From positions 1 through 64,000 of the forward strand of contig UQGG01000035.1 in the NCBI GenBank assembly GCA_900540475.1: a DNA stretch of 64,000 nucleotides. Reading direction: 5' to 3'. Under the pieces are notes generated by a model. The model was not told where the DNA came from. It did no database searches and saw nothing but the letters and a program-made list of their open reading frames with translations. This document shows positions 53,438 through 61,008 of the stretch, in pieces; the first letter of the stretch is position 1; every line of letters begins with the position of its first letter. Source of the DNA: an uncultured Robinsoniella sp. (GTDB lineage Bacteria > Bacillota > Clostridia > Lachnospirales > Lachnospiraceae). The position numbers were made by a program, and so were the translations under genes.

Positions 53438-54662
53438 TGAACTTCCAGATCCCCTTTCTTTTCCATTCAAAAATAAATATGGTAATAATTAATAACACTA
53501 CAGCCGATACGGCAAAAAAGATACGGTTTGTCAGCAGGCTCTGAAACTCTGCCGTAAACTTTGCGGATTCCCCCACCGTATTCCACCTTGGTGCCAGGTG
53601 AAAGCTAAATCCTCCTACTAATCCGGATCTGACCGCACTGTTTATGTCTATGAACCACCAGATTCCCTGAATCAATATCCCAAGGGCGCTGTCCGTAAGT
53701 TCGGTAAAGAAAAAGCCCACGGAAACAACCGCCATAGCCGTAGGAAACAGCCATCCCAGAATGTATTTCATGTAGGAGAAAACATCTGTGGTTACGCCCA
53801 GTGTTCTGGCATAATAAATTGCTTCCATCATGGGTGAAATGCTCAAAATAACTACCGGTATCATGCTCATAATCAGCGTTGCCAGATAGCGGGAAAGTAC
53901 AATGGACACCGAAGATGCTTTTCTGGAGTAGATCAGGCCGCTGGCACCTGCACGCCGATCCCGCATTCCCCGGGTAACAGCCAGAAATACCGGCAGTATG
54001 GCAAGCATCAGCACCATATAGTCACAGAATATCCGGGCAAATGCACCTGTCACATGATCCACATCAATGATTTGCTGATACTCGCTTAGCGCCTCTTCAT
54101 AAGTCATAGGAACCATTGCATTTCCAGCCATCTTTTCCGGCGCATAATAGGAGGTCCCATTGGCACCCAGTATGGAATCCACCTCTTTCATTAACTGCTT
54201 AAACTGCTCATAAGTAATGGTATCGGAAATTTCTTCTATACGTCCGGACACAGGCGGCATTATGGTTCCCGGCTGGGTCTGGACGGCCGTTTGGGAATTA
54301 TCCTCTTCCAGATCACGGCTCAGCTCTGACTCTGTTCTGCCGGTTACTTCTTCCAGTATCTCTGTCACACGGTTATAGTCTTCCTCTCCCAGAGATACCC
54401 CTTTATAAAAGCCGATGGGATATGTAGCATAGGAATTATTATGCCAATCAATCATCAGCTTCCCTGTAGTCGCCTGCATAATCTCCTTTGGATCGCTGCT
54501 CTCTTTCATTCCATAGGACTCCTGTCCCGGCTGAGGCTTGGTGACTACGGAATACTCTTCCATCTGTGAAGAAACAAACACGGCGAGTATAATCAGGTAC
54601 AGATAAAAGATCACACTCTTTAAAATCTGTTTGCATTCCTTTCCTAATAAACTAAAAAACAT
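53394..54662 (-). CDS. ABC-2-type transporter permease
   Basis: A 422-residue membrane protein with the ABC-2 layout: an N-terminal membrane segment (ILKSVIFYLYLIILAVFVSS), a large extracellular part of about 160 residues, then five to six membrane segments (FCDYMVLMLAILPVFLAV onward). Its ATG overlaps the ATPase stop codon (TGATG), so the two are translationally coupled. With the ATPase it should form an exporter or an envelope-stress complex; substrate unknown. Adjacent to a two-component system that probably controls it. Confidence 0.85.
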   Translation of the reverse strand: MFFSLLGKECKQILKSVIFYLYLIILAVFVSSQMEEYSVVTKPQPGQESYGMKESSDPKEIMQATTGKLMIDWHNNSYATYPIGFYKGVSLGEEDYNRVTEILEEVTGRTESELSRDLEEDNSQTAVQTQPGTIMPPVSGRIEEISDTITYEQFKQLMKEVDSILGANGTSYYAPEKMAGNAMVPMTYEEALSEYQQIIDVDHVTGAFARIFCDYMVLMLAILPVFLAVTRGMRDRRAGASGLIYSRKASSVSIVLSRYLATLIMSMIPVVILSISPMMEAIYYARTLGVTTDVFSYMKYILGWLFPTAMAVVSVGFFFTELTDSALGILIQGIWWFIDINSAVRSGLVGGFSFHLAPRWNTVGESAKFTAEFQSLLTNRIFFAVSAVVLLIITIFIFEWKRKGIWKFNGIVYRSRKSKSEA

Positions 54663-55540
54663 CACCTGTCCCCCCTTTCCCTCTGCATCAGATACATGTA
54701 GGCATCTTCAACATTTGCCTCGCAGGAAACAGCTCCGGAAAAAGGCTTTTCTTCTGACACAAATTTCACATTCAGATGATTCCCAATTGCCATCATACTG
54801 GTCACCACATATTTTTCCTTCATATTAGAAAGTTCTTTTTTCGAAATTTCTGCGGTATAAATTTTGCCGGCTGCTTCCTGAAGCAGCTGCTCTACAGTAC
54901 CTTTATACTGTATTCTTCCGTGGTTCAGTATGGCAATATCCTCACAGGTTGCCTCTATATCCCCAACAATATGTGTGGATAAAATTACAATGCGCTCTTC
55001 AGCCATTTCACAGAGCAGATTCCGAAAACGCACCCGCTCCTCCGGGTCCAGACCTGCCGTTGGTTCATCCACAATCAGTACTTTTGGATCGTGCAGTATC
55101 GCCTGTGCTATCCCCAGCCTTCTTCTCATCCCGCCTGACATGGCACGCACCTTCGTTTTTCTTTCATCCTGAAGATTCACCTTTTCCAGAAGAGGCAGAA
55201 TACGCTCCCTGCGGCTGGGTCTGCTCATTCCCGATAAGACACCCAAATAATCCATCGCTTCATATGCCGTCATATTTCCATACATATTAAAGTCCTGCGG
55301 CAGATAGCCGGTCATTTTCCGGATCGTCTCCGTTTTCTCAATGGGCACCTCACAAACCGTTACTTCTCCTGCATTTTTCTTAAGCAATGTGGCAAGCACT
55401 TTCATAAGTGTGGTCTTACCTGCACCATTTGGTCCAAGCAGTCCAAACATCCCACTTTCAATCTTCAGGTTTATATTTTGCAGCGCCTGCTTTTTGCCAT
55501 AATTTTTATCCAGATTTTCGATTATGATTTCTGTAGACAT
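54662..55540 (-). CDS. ABC transporter ATP-binding protein
   Basis: A 292-residue ATPase of the ABC-2 exporter class. Walker A GPNGAGKTTLMKV near residue 35, Q-loop LPQDFNMYGNMTA, signature AMSGGMRRRLGIAQAI, Walker B VLIVDEPTAGLDPEE and the switch His in ILSTHIVGDIEA. About 80 C-terminal residues follow, as in drug and lantibiotic exporters. ATG at 55540 follows AAGGAGGAG. It is 66 bases after the kinase gene and coupled to the permease. Confidence 0.93.
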   Translation of the reverse strand: MSTEIIIENLDKNYGKKQALQNINLKIESGMFGLLGPNGAGKTTLMKVLATLLKKNAGEVTVCEVPIEKTETIRKMTGYLPQDFNMYGNMTAYEAMDYLGVLSGMSRPSRRERILPLLEKVNLQDERKTKVRAMSGGMRRRLGIAQAILHDPKVLIVDEPTAGLDPEERVRFRNLLCEMAEERIVILSTHIVGDIEATCEDIAILNHGRIQYKGTVEQLLQEAAGKIYTAEISKKELSNMKEKYVVTSMMAIGNHLNVKFVSEEKPFSGAVSCEANVEDAYMYLMQRERGDR

Positions 55541-55606
55541 TATATCTCCTCCTTATTACCGTTCCTTTGTAGTTTTTATCATACCCATTAAATATCTACA
55601 CTTTTC

Positions 55607-56800
55607 CTATTTCATACCGAAAATTGCACAAATAATTGCTCCCCCGTCTATACTGTTCGCCAGATCCAGGCTCCCTCCATGTTTTTCACATAAAAACTTA
55701 CAGATAAACAGACCGATTCCATAATGTGTGCCATCATCTTTTCCCTTCTGGTCACTGTAATATGGACGGTCTGCCATCTTAAGCCCTTCTTTTGTAAATC
55801 CTTCCCCGTCATCCTGGACATAGAGGTATAATTCCCTGTCATCTTCACTGCTGTCCAGCGTAATCACAACATTTGACCTGGCATAGCGCATTGCATTGGA
55901 CAACATATTTTCCAGAATTTCCATAAAAATCATCTCGTCCATAAACCATTCTGAATCCATTGGAAGCATGGAATTACAGGAAACCTTAATTTCCCCCATC
56001 TCTTCCATAATCTGTGCGATCCCTTCTGTTCTTTTTAAAAGGGTTTCCCCTTTCATATCCTTCCGGTTTAATTCCAGGGCTTCCAGGCTGCCCACTTCCT
56101 TCATTGTATTGGTAAAATTCATCAGCCGCATTGCCTGGGCATTAATGAGATCAAAATTTTCCATCATCTGCTCTTCGGTAATTTTACCCGTAGGATAATA
56201 TTTGGTTAAAAAATCCGCATATCCGTGGATGACTGTAAGAGGCGTGCGAAGATCATGTGCAAAAGCCGCATTTAAGCGTCGCTGTTCCTCCATCATATTC
56301 CACATTCTTTTATTATTTTCAATCAGGGTAAGGCGCATCTGTTCGAAAGCACTGCAGACCTCACCCAGCTCATCCTTTCCCTCATAGACACACTCATATC
56401 CCAGTTCATTGTTACCGATGTAGCTTACCTGCCGCTTTAATATTTCAATCGGTTCCGAGAGCTTGTTCTTATAAAACAAATAAGAGGTAATGATGACTCC
56501 GGCTATACTGTAGATCACAATACTAAATGACTGGACAAAGAACACTGCAAAAGTCAGAATACGATCCGTCAATGTCATATCAACCTCAGTCCATACCAGA
56601 TTGGTAGTTATCCCATAAGTGTTTCCAAAATAACGGATGCTAAGGAGGGTACTCCATTTTTCACTGACCGCCATACTCACTGCAAAAAGGATTAAGACTG
56701 CTCCAATAGCGATCAACAGATACGTTGCCATCGCCCTTTTCAGGGAAACATCCAGCATCTTTTTTTTAAATTTCAATAACAGTTCATCTACCCAATCCAT
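55607..56800 (-). CDS. Sensor histidine kinase (two-component system)
   Basis: A 397-residue membrane kinase. Two membrane segments (TYLLIAIGAVLILFAVSMAV near 27-46 and AVFFVQSFSIVIYSIAGVIITSYLF near 90) flank a short extracellular loop, followed by HAMP, the phospho-His box FAHDLRTPLTVIHGYADF, N-box ENMLSNAMRYARS, and G-boxes DDGEGF and YGIGLFICKFL. It overlaps the regulator gene by 13 bases. The small external loop suggests that it senses a membrane-proximal or transporter-linked signal rather than a soluble ligand. Confidence 0.94.
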   Translation of the reverse strand: MDWVDELLLKFKKKMLDVSLKRAMATYLLIAIGAVLILFAVSMAVSEKWSTLLSIRYFGNTYGITTNLVWTEVDMTLTDRILTFAVFFVQSFSIVIYSIAGVIITSYLFYKNKLSEPIEILKRQVSYIGNNELGYECVYEGKDELGEVCSAFEQMRLTLIENNKRMWNMMEEQRRLNAAFAHDLRTPLTVIHGYADFLTKYYPTGKITEEQMMENFDLINAQAMRLMNFTNTMKEVGSLEALELNRKDMKGETLLKRTEGIAQIMEEMGEIKVSCNSMLPMDSEWFMDEMIFMEILENMLSNAMRYARSNVVITLDSSEDDRELYLYVQDDGEGFTKEGLKMADRPYYSDQKGKDDGTHYGIGLFICKFLCEKHGGSLDLANSIDGGAIICAIFGMK

Positions 56801-57462
56801 TTATATCCCACTCCCCACACCGTTTCTACATAAGTTTTATCCGCATACTTCCCAATCTTCAGCCGAATCCGTCGGATATGTTCTGCTATGATATTACTGT
56901 CGCTTTCTCCGTCAAATCCCCGGATGCGCTCATAAATCGTCTCTTTACTGAAAATCTGCCCCCGGTTCATGGACAGCAGTTCGATAATATCAAATTCTGT
57001 TTTCGTTAAGTTGATTTCCTTCTCCTGATAATAGATGCTCCGCTCCGTGTAATTAATCAGCAGATCATCGGTAAATTTCAGGGTTTCCTTTCCCCCGCTC
57101 CGGTGTTCCCGCCTCAGATGTGCCGCTACCCTTGCCCCTAATTCTTCTATACTAAAGGGTTTTAATATATAATCATCCCCGCCGATCATCAGCCCGTTAA
57201 TCCGGTCCCGCTCTTCCACTTTTGCCGTCAAAAACAAAATCGGACAGCTGACGTGGTCCCTGATCTTCTTGCACACGTCCAGCCCATTCATATCAGGCAT
57301 ATTAATATCCAGCAGTATAATATCCGGCTGCATTTCAATTTTCTCCAGCGCCTCGCTGCCGCCGCAGGCCGTATACACCAGATATCCCTGCATATTAAAA
57401 TAATCCTTTAATAACTTTAAAATATGTATTTCATCATCTACTGCTAAGATTTTATACTGCAT
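56788..57462 (-). CDS. OmpR/PhoB-family response regulator
   Basis: A 224-residue regulator: receiver domain with acidic pocket (AVDDE), phospho-Asp in PDIILLDINMPDMNG, Lys in LKPFSIEELGARV, then a winged helix DNA-binding domain (NLTKTEFDIIELLSMNRGQIFSKE, and NIIAEHIRRIRLKIG). GTG at 57471 is in frame; ATG at 57462 lies 8 bases from AGGAG. A short inverted repeat (GGAATA/TATTCC, 57482-57498) sits just upstream and could be an operator. It likely controls the ABC exporter in its own operon. Confidence 0.95.
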   Translation of the reverse strand: MQYKILAVDDEIHILKLLKDYFNMQGYLVYTACGGSEALEKIEMQPDIILLDINMPDMNGLDVCKKIRDHVSCPILFLTAKVEERDRINGLMIGGDDYILKPFSIEELGARVAAHLRREHRSGGKETLKFTDDLLINYTERSIYYQEKEINLTKTEFDIIELLSMNRGQIFSKETIYERIRGFDGESDSNIIAEHIRRIRLKIGKYADKTYVETVWGVGYKWIG

Positions 57463-57596
57463 TATGACCACTCCTTTTTTGGAATATCGTTTATTCCATT
57501 CATTAATAAATAACGCAATTATTTTATCATATAAATCTCTATAAAAATACTATTTCAGAGTGGGAAATTACGCCAGGAAATTTTGGCATAAAAAAA

Positions 57597-57835
57597 TAAG
57601 CAGATTAACATCTGCTTCAAAAAATATTAATGGTTATGACAATTGTGTTTGTACAACCAGATACATGAAAAGCCAGGGCATTCGGAAGTGAGGTATGACG
57701 TTTAAGATCATAAAAAGTACATAAATACATGTTGCAAAAACCTTTTGAAAACTTCTTCATATAGATAATAATCAATCAAATTTATCTAAAAGAAAAGTGA
57801 GCAATAATAGTTGGTAGTTCAAACGATTCAGCATA
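57597..57835 (-). ncRNA. Possible small RNA ending in a terminator
   Basis: A perfect 8-bp hairpin (57598-57605 with 57610-57617, AAGCAGAT/ATCTGCTT) is followed on the minus strand by ATTTTTTTA, a good terminator with no protein gene feeding into it. Weak promoter-like elements (TTGTAA near 57875 and TATTAT-like sequence near 57850) lie upstream on the same strand. No convincing ORF is seen in 57618-57890, so a short RNA is a guess supported mainly by the terminator. Confidence 0.25.
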
Positions 57836-57891
57836 TCTTTATAAATAATAAGAGTACTTTTTAACAGTTTTACAATAAAGTCTAGTTGTTA

Positions 57892-57920
57892 TGGACATAT
57901 TTAAAACAATATGATAAAAT
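57892..57920 (+). promoter_or_regulatory. Promoter of the holin-like toxin gene
   Basis: TGGACA (57892-57897), 17 bases and TAAAAT (57915-57920), each 5 of 6 to consensus. It predicts a 5' leader of about 105 bases with a 7-bp hairpin (57964-57970 with 57980-57986). Confidence 0.55.
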
Positions 57921-58033
57921 ATAAGAATGATAACAGAGTCGTAGGATAATTACGAGTGTTTGCCCTCTTACATTATACATAAGAGGAGGTGATCTTCCAT
58001 AACTATAAAAAATAGGAAAGGGGAGTGAGCCTG

Positions 58034-58138
58034 ATGACAGTATCTGAAGCATTGACCTTAATGTTCTTATTTGGTACATTTGTTGTAGCATTAATCACTC
58101 TTATTGTTCAATTAATAAAATTGAGCAATAAAAAATGA
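58034..58138 (+). CDS. Holin-like toxin of a type I toxin-antitoxin system
   Basis: A 34-residue peptide, MTVSEALTLMFLFGTFVV at the N-terminus and ending KLSNKK. The polar start, single hydrophobic helix and Lys-rich end, together with the pattern SEALTLMxxFGTFV, match the putative holin-like/TxpA toxin family, which damages the cell membrane when unchecked. GGGGAG lies 8 bases before the ATG. In the leader, at 57986-57996, stands an 11-base perfect complement to the end of 16S rRNA (AGGAGGTGATC) without a start codon at proper distance, perhaps a ribosome standby site. An antisense RNA gene overlaps the 3' end. Confidence 0.85.
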   Translation: MTVSEALTLMFLFGTFVVALITLIVQLIKLSNKK

Positions 58139-58217
58139 TTATCCTCTTCCGTCCAAAAGATTAGGATAATCATTCCAACCTGAGGGCAAACATAAGTTTT
58201 TACTTATGATACCTGTT
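58126..58217 (-). ncRNA. Antisense antitoxin RNA (RatA-like)
   Basis: Convergent to the toxin gene. A promoter at 58252-58224 should start RNA near 58217; a 12-bp hairpin (58163-58174 with 58134-58145) followed on the minus strand by TTTTTTATT ends it near 58126. The RNA of about 90 bases would pair with the toxin mRNA 3' end, and its 5' part carries a small hairpin (58191-58208). This is the layout of the txpA/RatA system. Confidence 0.75.
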
Positions 58218-58223
58218 ATCTGT

Positions 58224-58252
58224 ATTATAGCAGTAATCAACTTTCTTGTAAA
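58224..58252 (-). promoter_or_regulatory. Promoter of the antisense RNA
   Basis: TTTACA (58252-58247), exactly 17 bases and a perfect TATAAT (58229-58224) on the minus strand, stronger than the toxin promoter, as expected of an antitoxin RNA. Confidence 0.8.
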
Positions 58253-58278
58253 GTGGTTACTGCTTTTAATTTACTCTA

Positions 58279-58307
58279 TAGACTTCCCTAACCTACTATG
58301 CTAGAAT
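58279..58307 (+). promoter_or_regulatory. Possible promoter of the MATE gene
   Basis: TAGACT (58279-58284), 17 bases, TAGAAT (58302-58307), about 60 bases before the ATG. Confidence 0.4.
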
Positions 58308-58366
58308 ATTCCTGTTAAATTAATTATTCAAATAGATCCATATAAAATACATTCAGGAGGCGCTAC

Positions 58367-59716
58367 ATGTTCACAAAAGATCGCAGTTTTTATCATAATT
58401 TTTTCTCTCTGTATTGGATCCTGGTCCTTCAGAATGTAATTGTCTTAAGCGTCAATCTGGCTGATAATATTATGCTTGGGGCATATAATGAAACTGCACT
58501 GTCCGGTGTAGCTGCAGTTAATCAAATCCAGTTTGTTCTTCAGCAGCTGATGAATGGATGCGGTGACAGTCTTGTGGTATTGGGCAGCCAGTACTGGGGA
58601 CAGCAGCGGACAGAGCCTATACGTAAGCTTGCTGCCATTGCCCTGCGGGCGGCTTTGCTTTTTGCCGTTCTTTTGTTCATTGTGGTCAGTCTCTTTCCCC
58701 ATGGGGTACTGAGCCTGTTTACCAACGATGAAGCAATCATTACAGCCGGCATGGAATACCTGTCCATTATTCGTTTTACCTACATAGTATTTGCCATTTC
58801 AACGGTACTTCTGGCATCCCTGCGAAGTGTGGAATGCGTAAAGATTGCATTCTATATTTCAATTAGTACTCTGGTTATTAATTGCTGTATTAATTATACG
58901 CTGATCTACGGACATTTTGGATTTCCGGAAATGGGGGCTAAGGGCGCTGCCATCGGTACGCTTGCTGCACGAATCAGTGAACTGGTCATCGTCTGTTTCT
59001 ACCTGTATAAAAAAGACCAGAAATTACGTTTAAAACTCAGACATTTGCTGCACTGCGACCGGTCCCTCCTTCAAGACTATATCCATATATGCTACCCGGT
59101 AATCATCGTGGCGGGCATGTGGGGATTATCCACTGCCATGCAGACCGTGATCCTGGGACACCTGCAATCCAATGCCATAGCAGCCAACAGCGTAGCATCT
59201 ACCCTGTTCCTGATTCTGAAAGTAGCATCCGTAGGTGCCGCCTCCTGTGCCACAATTGTAATCGGCAAGACCATCGGCTGTGGTGATATGCATAAGGTAA
59301 AAGAATATACCAGAACTTTACAGCTGATGTTCCTCTGCATCGGAATTTTAACCAGTATTTCCCTTTTCCTGTTAAAGACCCCTATTCTGGGATTATACGC
59401 ATTATCGGAAGAAACCAAGTACCTGGCAAATGCATTTTTAACCATTTTATGTGTTACCTGTATTGGCACCGCTTACCAGATGCCGGTTCTGACGGGATTA
59501 ATAAGAGGTGGGGGCGATACAAGATTTACCATGATTAATGATATCATCAGTATCTGGTGCATTGTCATCCCCCTGTCTTTTCTTGCCGCATTTTACTTCC
59601 GCTGGTCACCGATTATTGTGGTATGCTGTCTGAACTCCGATCAGATCTTTAAATGTGTCATTGCTTTTATACGGGTAAACAGTTATAAGTGGGTTAAAAA
59701 CCTTACGCGGGCTTAG
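58367..59716 (+). CDS. MATE family efflux transporter
   Basis: A 449-residue integral membrane protein with about 12 hydrophobic segments in two similar halves. N-half pattern LQNVIVLSVNLADNIMLGAYNET and C-half CATIVIGKTIGCGD, and LTGLIRGGGDTRF, are typical of the NorM/DinF-type multidrug and toxin extrusion superfamily, which swaps Na+ or H+ for cationic or metabolite substrates. ATG at 58367 has AGGAGG at 7 bases. It is monocistronic and convergent with the CDF gene, 13 bases from its end. Substrate unknown. Confidence 0.93.
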   Translation: MFTKDRSFYHNFFSLYWILVLQNVIVLSVNLADNIMLGAYNETALSGVAAVNQIQFVLQQLMNGCGDSLVVLGSQYWGQQRTEPIRKLAAIALRAALLFAVLLFIVVSLFPHGVLSLFTNDEAIITAGMEYLSIIRFTYIVFAISTVLLASLRSVECVKIAFYISISTLVINCCINYTLIYGHFGFPEMGAKGAAIGTLAARISELVIVCFYLYKKDQKLRLKLRHLLHCDRSLLQDYIHICYPVIIVAGMWGLSTAMQTVILGHLQSNAIAANSVASTLFLILKVASVGAASCATIVIGKTIGCGDMHKVKEYTRTLQLMFLCIGILTSISLFLLKTPILGLYALSEETKYLANAFLTILCVTCIGTAYQMPVLTGLIRGGGDTRFTMINDIISIWCIVIPLSFLAAFYFRWSPIIVVCCLNSDQIFKCVIAFIRVNSYKWVKNLTRA

Positions 59717-59729
59717 GTTTCCTCCCGCT

Positions 59730-60611
59730 CTAAACTTTTCTGCCCGGGTTCACATGTACCATGCAGTGCTTTACCCTTGGAAATGCTCCTTCAATCTCAT
59801 CATGAGTTCTCTGTGCTATGGTATGGGCTTTGGTGAGCGTTTCCTCTCCGTCTGCCTGGATCTCAATATCCACATAGATTTTGTCTGCAAACAGCCTTGT
59901 TTTGATCTGGTCTATCCCCATAACACCTTCCTGACGGCTGATTACTCTGCACATCTCATCAACCACTTCATCTTCACATGCCTTATCCATCATTTTATCA
60001 ATGGCATCTTTAAACACATCAAATGCCGCCTTTAAAATAAAGATACAGATTACCACACTGGCAATTGGGTCTAAGACCGGAAGTCCAAGTCTGGCTCCAA
60101 GAATACCAATCATACTGCCAATAGATGACAGGGCATCGGAACGGTGATGCCATGCATCCGCCATCAGTGCACCGGAATTAATTTTTTTAGCCGCTGCCCT
60201 GGTATACCAGTACATTGCTTCCTTTGATATAATGGAAATAATCGCAGCCGCAAGCGCCAGAAGCCCCGGAACCGCCAGTGATGCCCTGTCCCCGGTAAAG
60301 ATCTTAAGTACGCCGCTGTAACCGATTCCCAGACCGGTAATCCCCAGTACTATGGCAAGTACCAGTGCTGCCACGCATTCCATTCGCTCATGGCCATATG
60401 GATGTTCTTTATCCGACTCCTTGCTCGCCATTTTAACTCCAAGAATTACGATTAATGTACTAAATACATCCGAAGCAGAATGGACTGCATCGGAGATCAT
60501 AGCCCCTGATTTCGCAAAAACACCTGCATAGAGCTTAAACAGAGATAAAATGACATTCCCTATAATTGTGACAATAGATACTTTTGTTGCAATTTGTTGA
60601 TTTGATTTCAT
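59730..60611 (-). CDS. Cation diffusion facilitator, probable Co/Ni exporter
   Basis: A 293-residue CDF-family metal transporter: six membrane segments, the metal sites DAVHSASDVFST (HxxxD, segment II) and DAWHHRSDALSSIG (segment V), and a C-terminal cytoplasmic domain with VKHCMVHVNPG. It exports divalent metal by proton exchange. The start at ATG 60611 follows AGGGGG by 8 bases; the frame extends 18 codons further without support. A NiCo riboswitch upstream argues that the physiological substrates include cobalt and/or nickel, rather than zinc alone. Specificity of the protein itself is not read from sequence. Confidence 0.93.
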   Translation of the reverse strand: MKSNQQIATKVSIVTIIGNVILSLFKLYAGVFAKSGAMISDAVHSASDVFSTLIVILGVKMASKESDKEHPYGHERMECVAALVLAIVLGITGLGIGYSGVLKIFTGDRASLAVPGLLALAAAIISIISKEAMYWYTRAAAKKINSGALMADAWHHRSDALSSIGSMIGILGARLGLPVLDPIASVVICIFILKAAFDVFKDAIDKMMDKACEDEVVDEMCRVISRQEGVMGIDQIKTRLFADKIYVDIEIQADGEETLTKAHTIAQRTHDEIEGAFPRVKHCMVHVNPGRKV

Positions 60612-60690
60612 ACTTTTTCCCCCTATTCTGAATGTTAACCGACCATGCCTCATACTCATACTCATTCATAAGATGCGCTGTCCTGTTCGG

Positions 60691-60738
60691 AAAACAAAAA
60701 ACACACCTGCGGAACATACTACTGTCCCACAGATGCGT
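60691..60738 (-). terminator. Riboswitch-controlled terminator of the CDF gene
   Basis: A 16-bp stem with four G-U pairs (60723-60738 with 60701-60716) followed on the minus strand by TTTTTGTTTT. Its 5' arm is part of the aptamer (CATCTGTGGGACA), so aptamer folding and terminator formation exclude each other. Confidence 0.85.
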
Positions 60739-60810
60739 TTCATAACCATCTGCTGCCGCTTAGCGGCCCGGCCCCACAAACCAGATGGTTTATCGCCTGC
60801 TCAGTTTGTA
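60717..60810 (-). promoter_or_regulatory. NiCo (czcD) riboswitch aptamer
   Basis: On the minus strand the segment reads ACTGAGCAGGC, then GCCGGGCCGC, AAGCGGCAGCAGATGG, and CGCATCTGTGGGACAGT, in the order and spacing of the NiCo riboswitch, a four-way junction that binds Co2+ and Ni2+ cooperatively. It stands before a CDF exporter, the classic target. Metal binding should free the downstream terminator sequence and turn the gene on. Confidence 0.9.
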
Positions 60811-60868
60811 CTGTTGATCTCGCATTCTTTTTATTAGAATGTAATGCAGTGCAAATCGATTTCTAACT

Positions 60869-60897
60869 AATCTAACATATTCAGTATAGCATGTCAA
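60869..60897 (-). promoter_or_regulatory. Promoter of the riboswitch/CDF transcript
   Basis: Perfect TTGACA (60897-60892), 17 bases, TAGATT (60874-60869) on the minus strand, about 60 bases before the aptamer. The rest of the 397-base gap (60898-61008) has only a small hairpin and TTTGCAGTTT-like repeats at 60966-61014. Confidence 0.75.
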
Positions 60898-61008
60898 GGT
60901 GAAAAAGCTTAAGAAAAATATAGGTGATAATTGCCATAACTGCCGCCTCTTACGGCACTTCATAATTTGCAGTTTTTTTCAGTTTATTTGCAATTTATTT
61001 TTTGCAGT

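Noticed and set aside
57882..58091. 69-residue minus-strand ORF over the toxin gene
   Set aside because: Antisense to the toxin leader and coding region, no ribosome binding site, no recognisable pattern.
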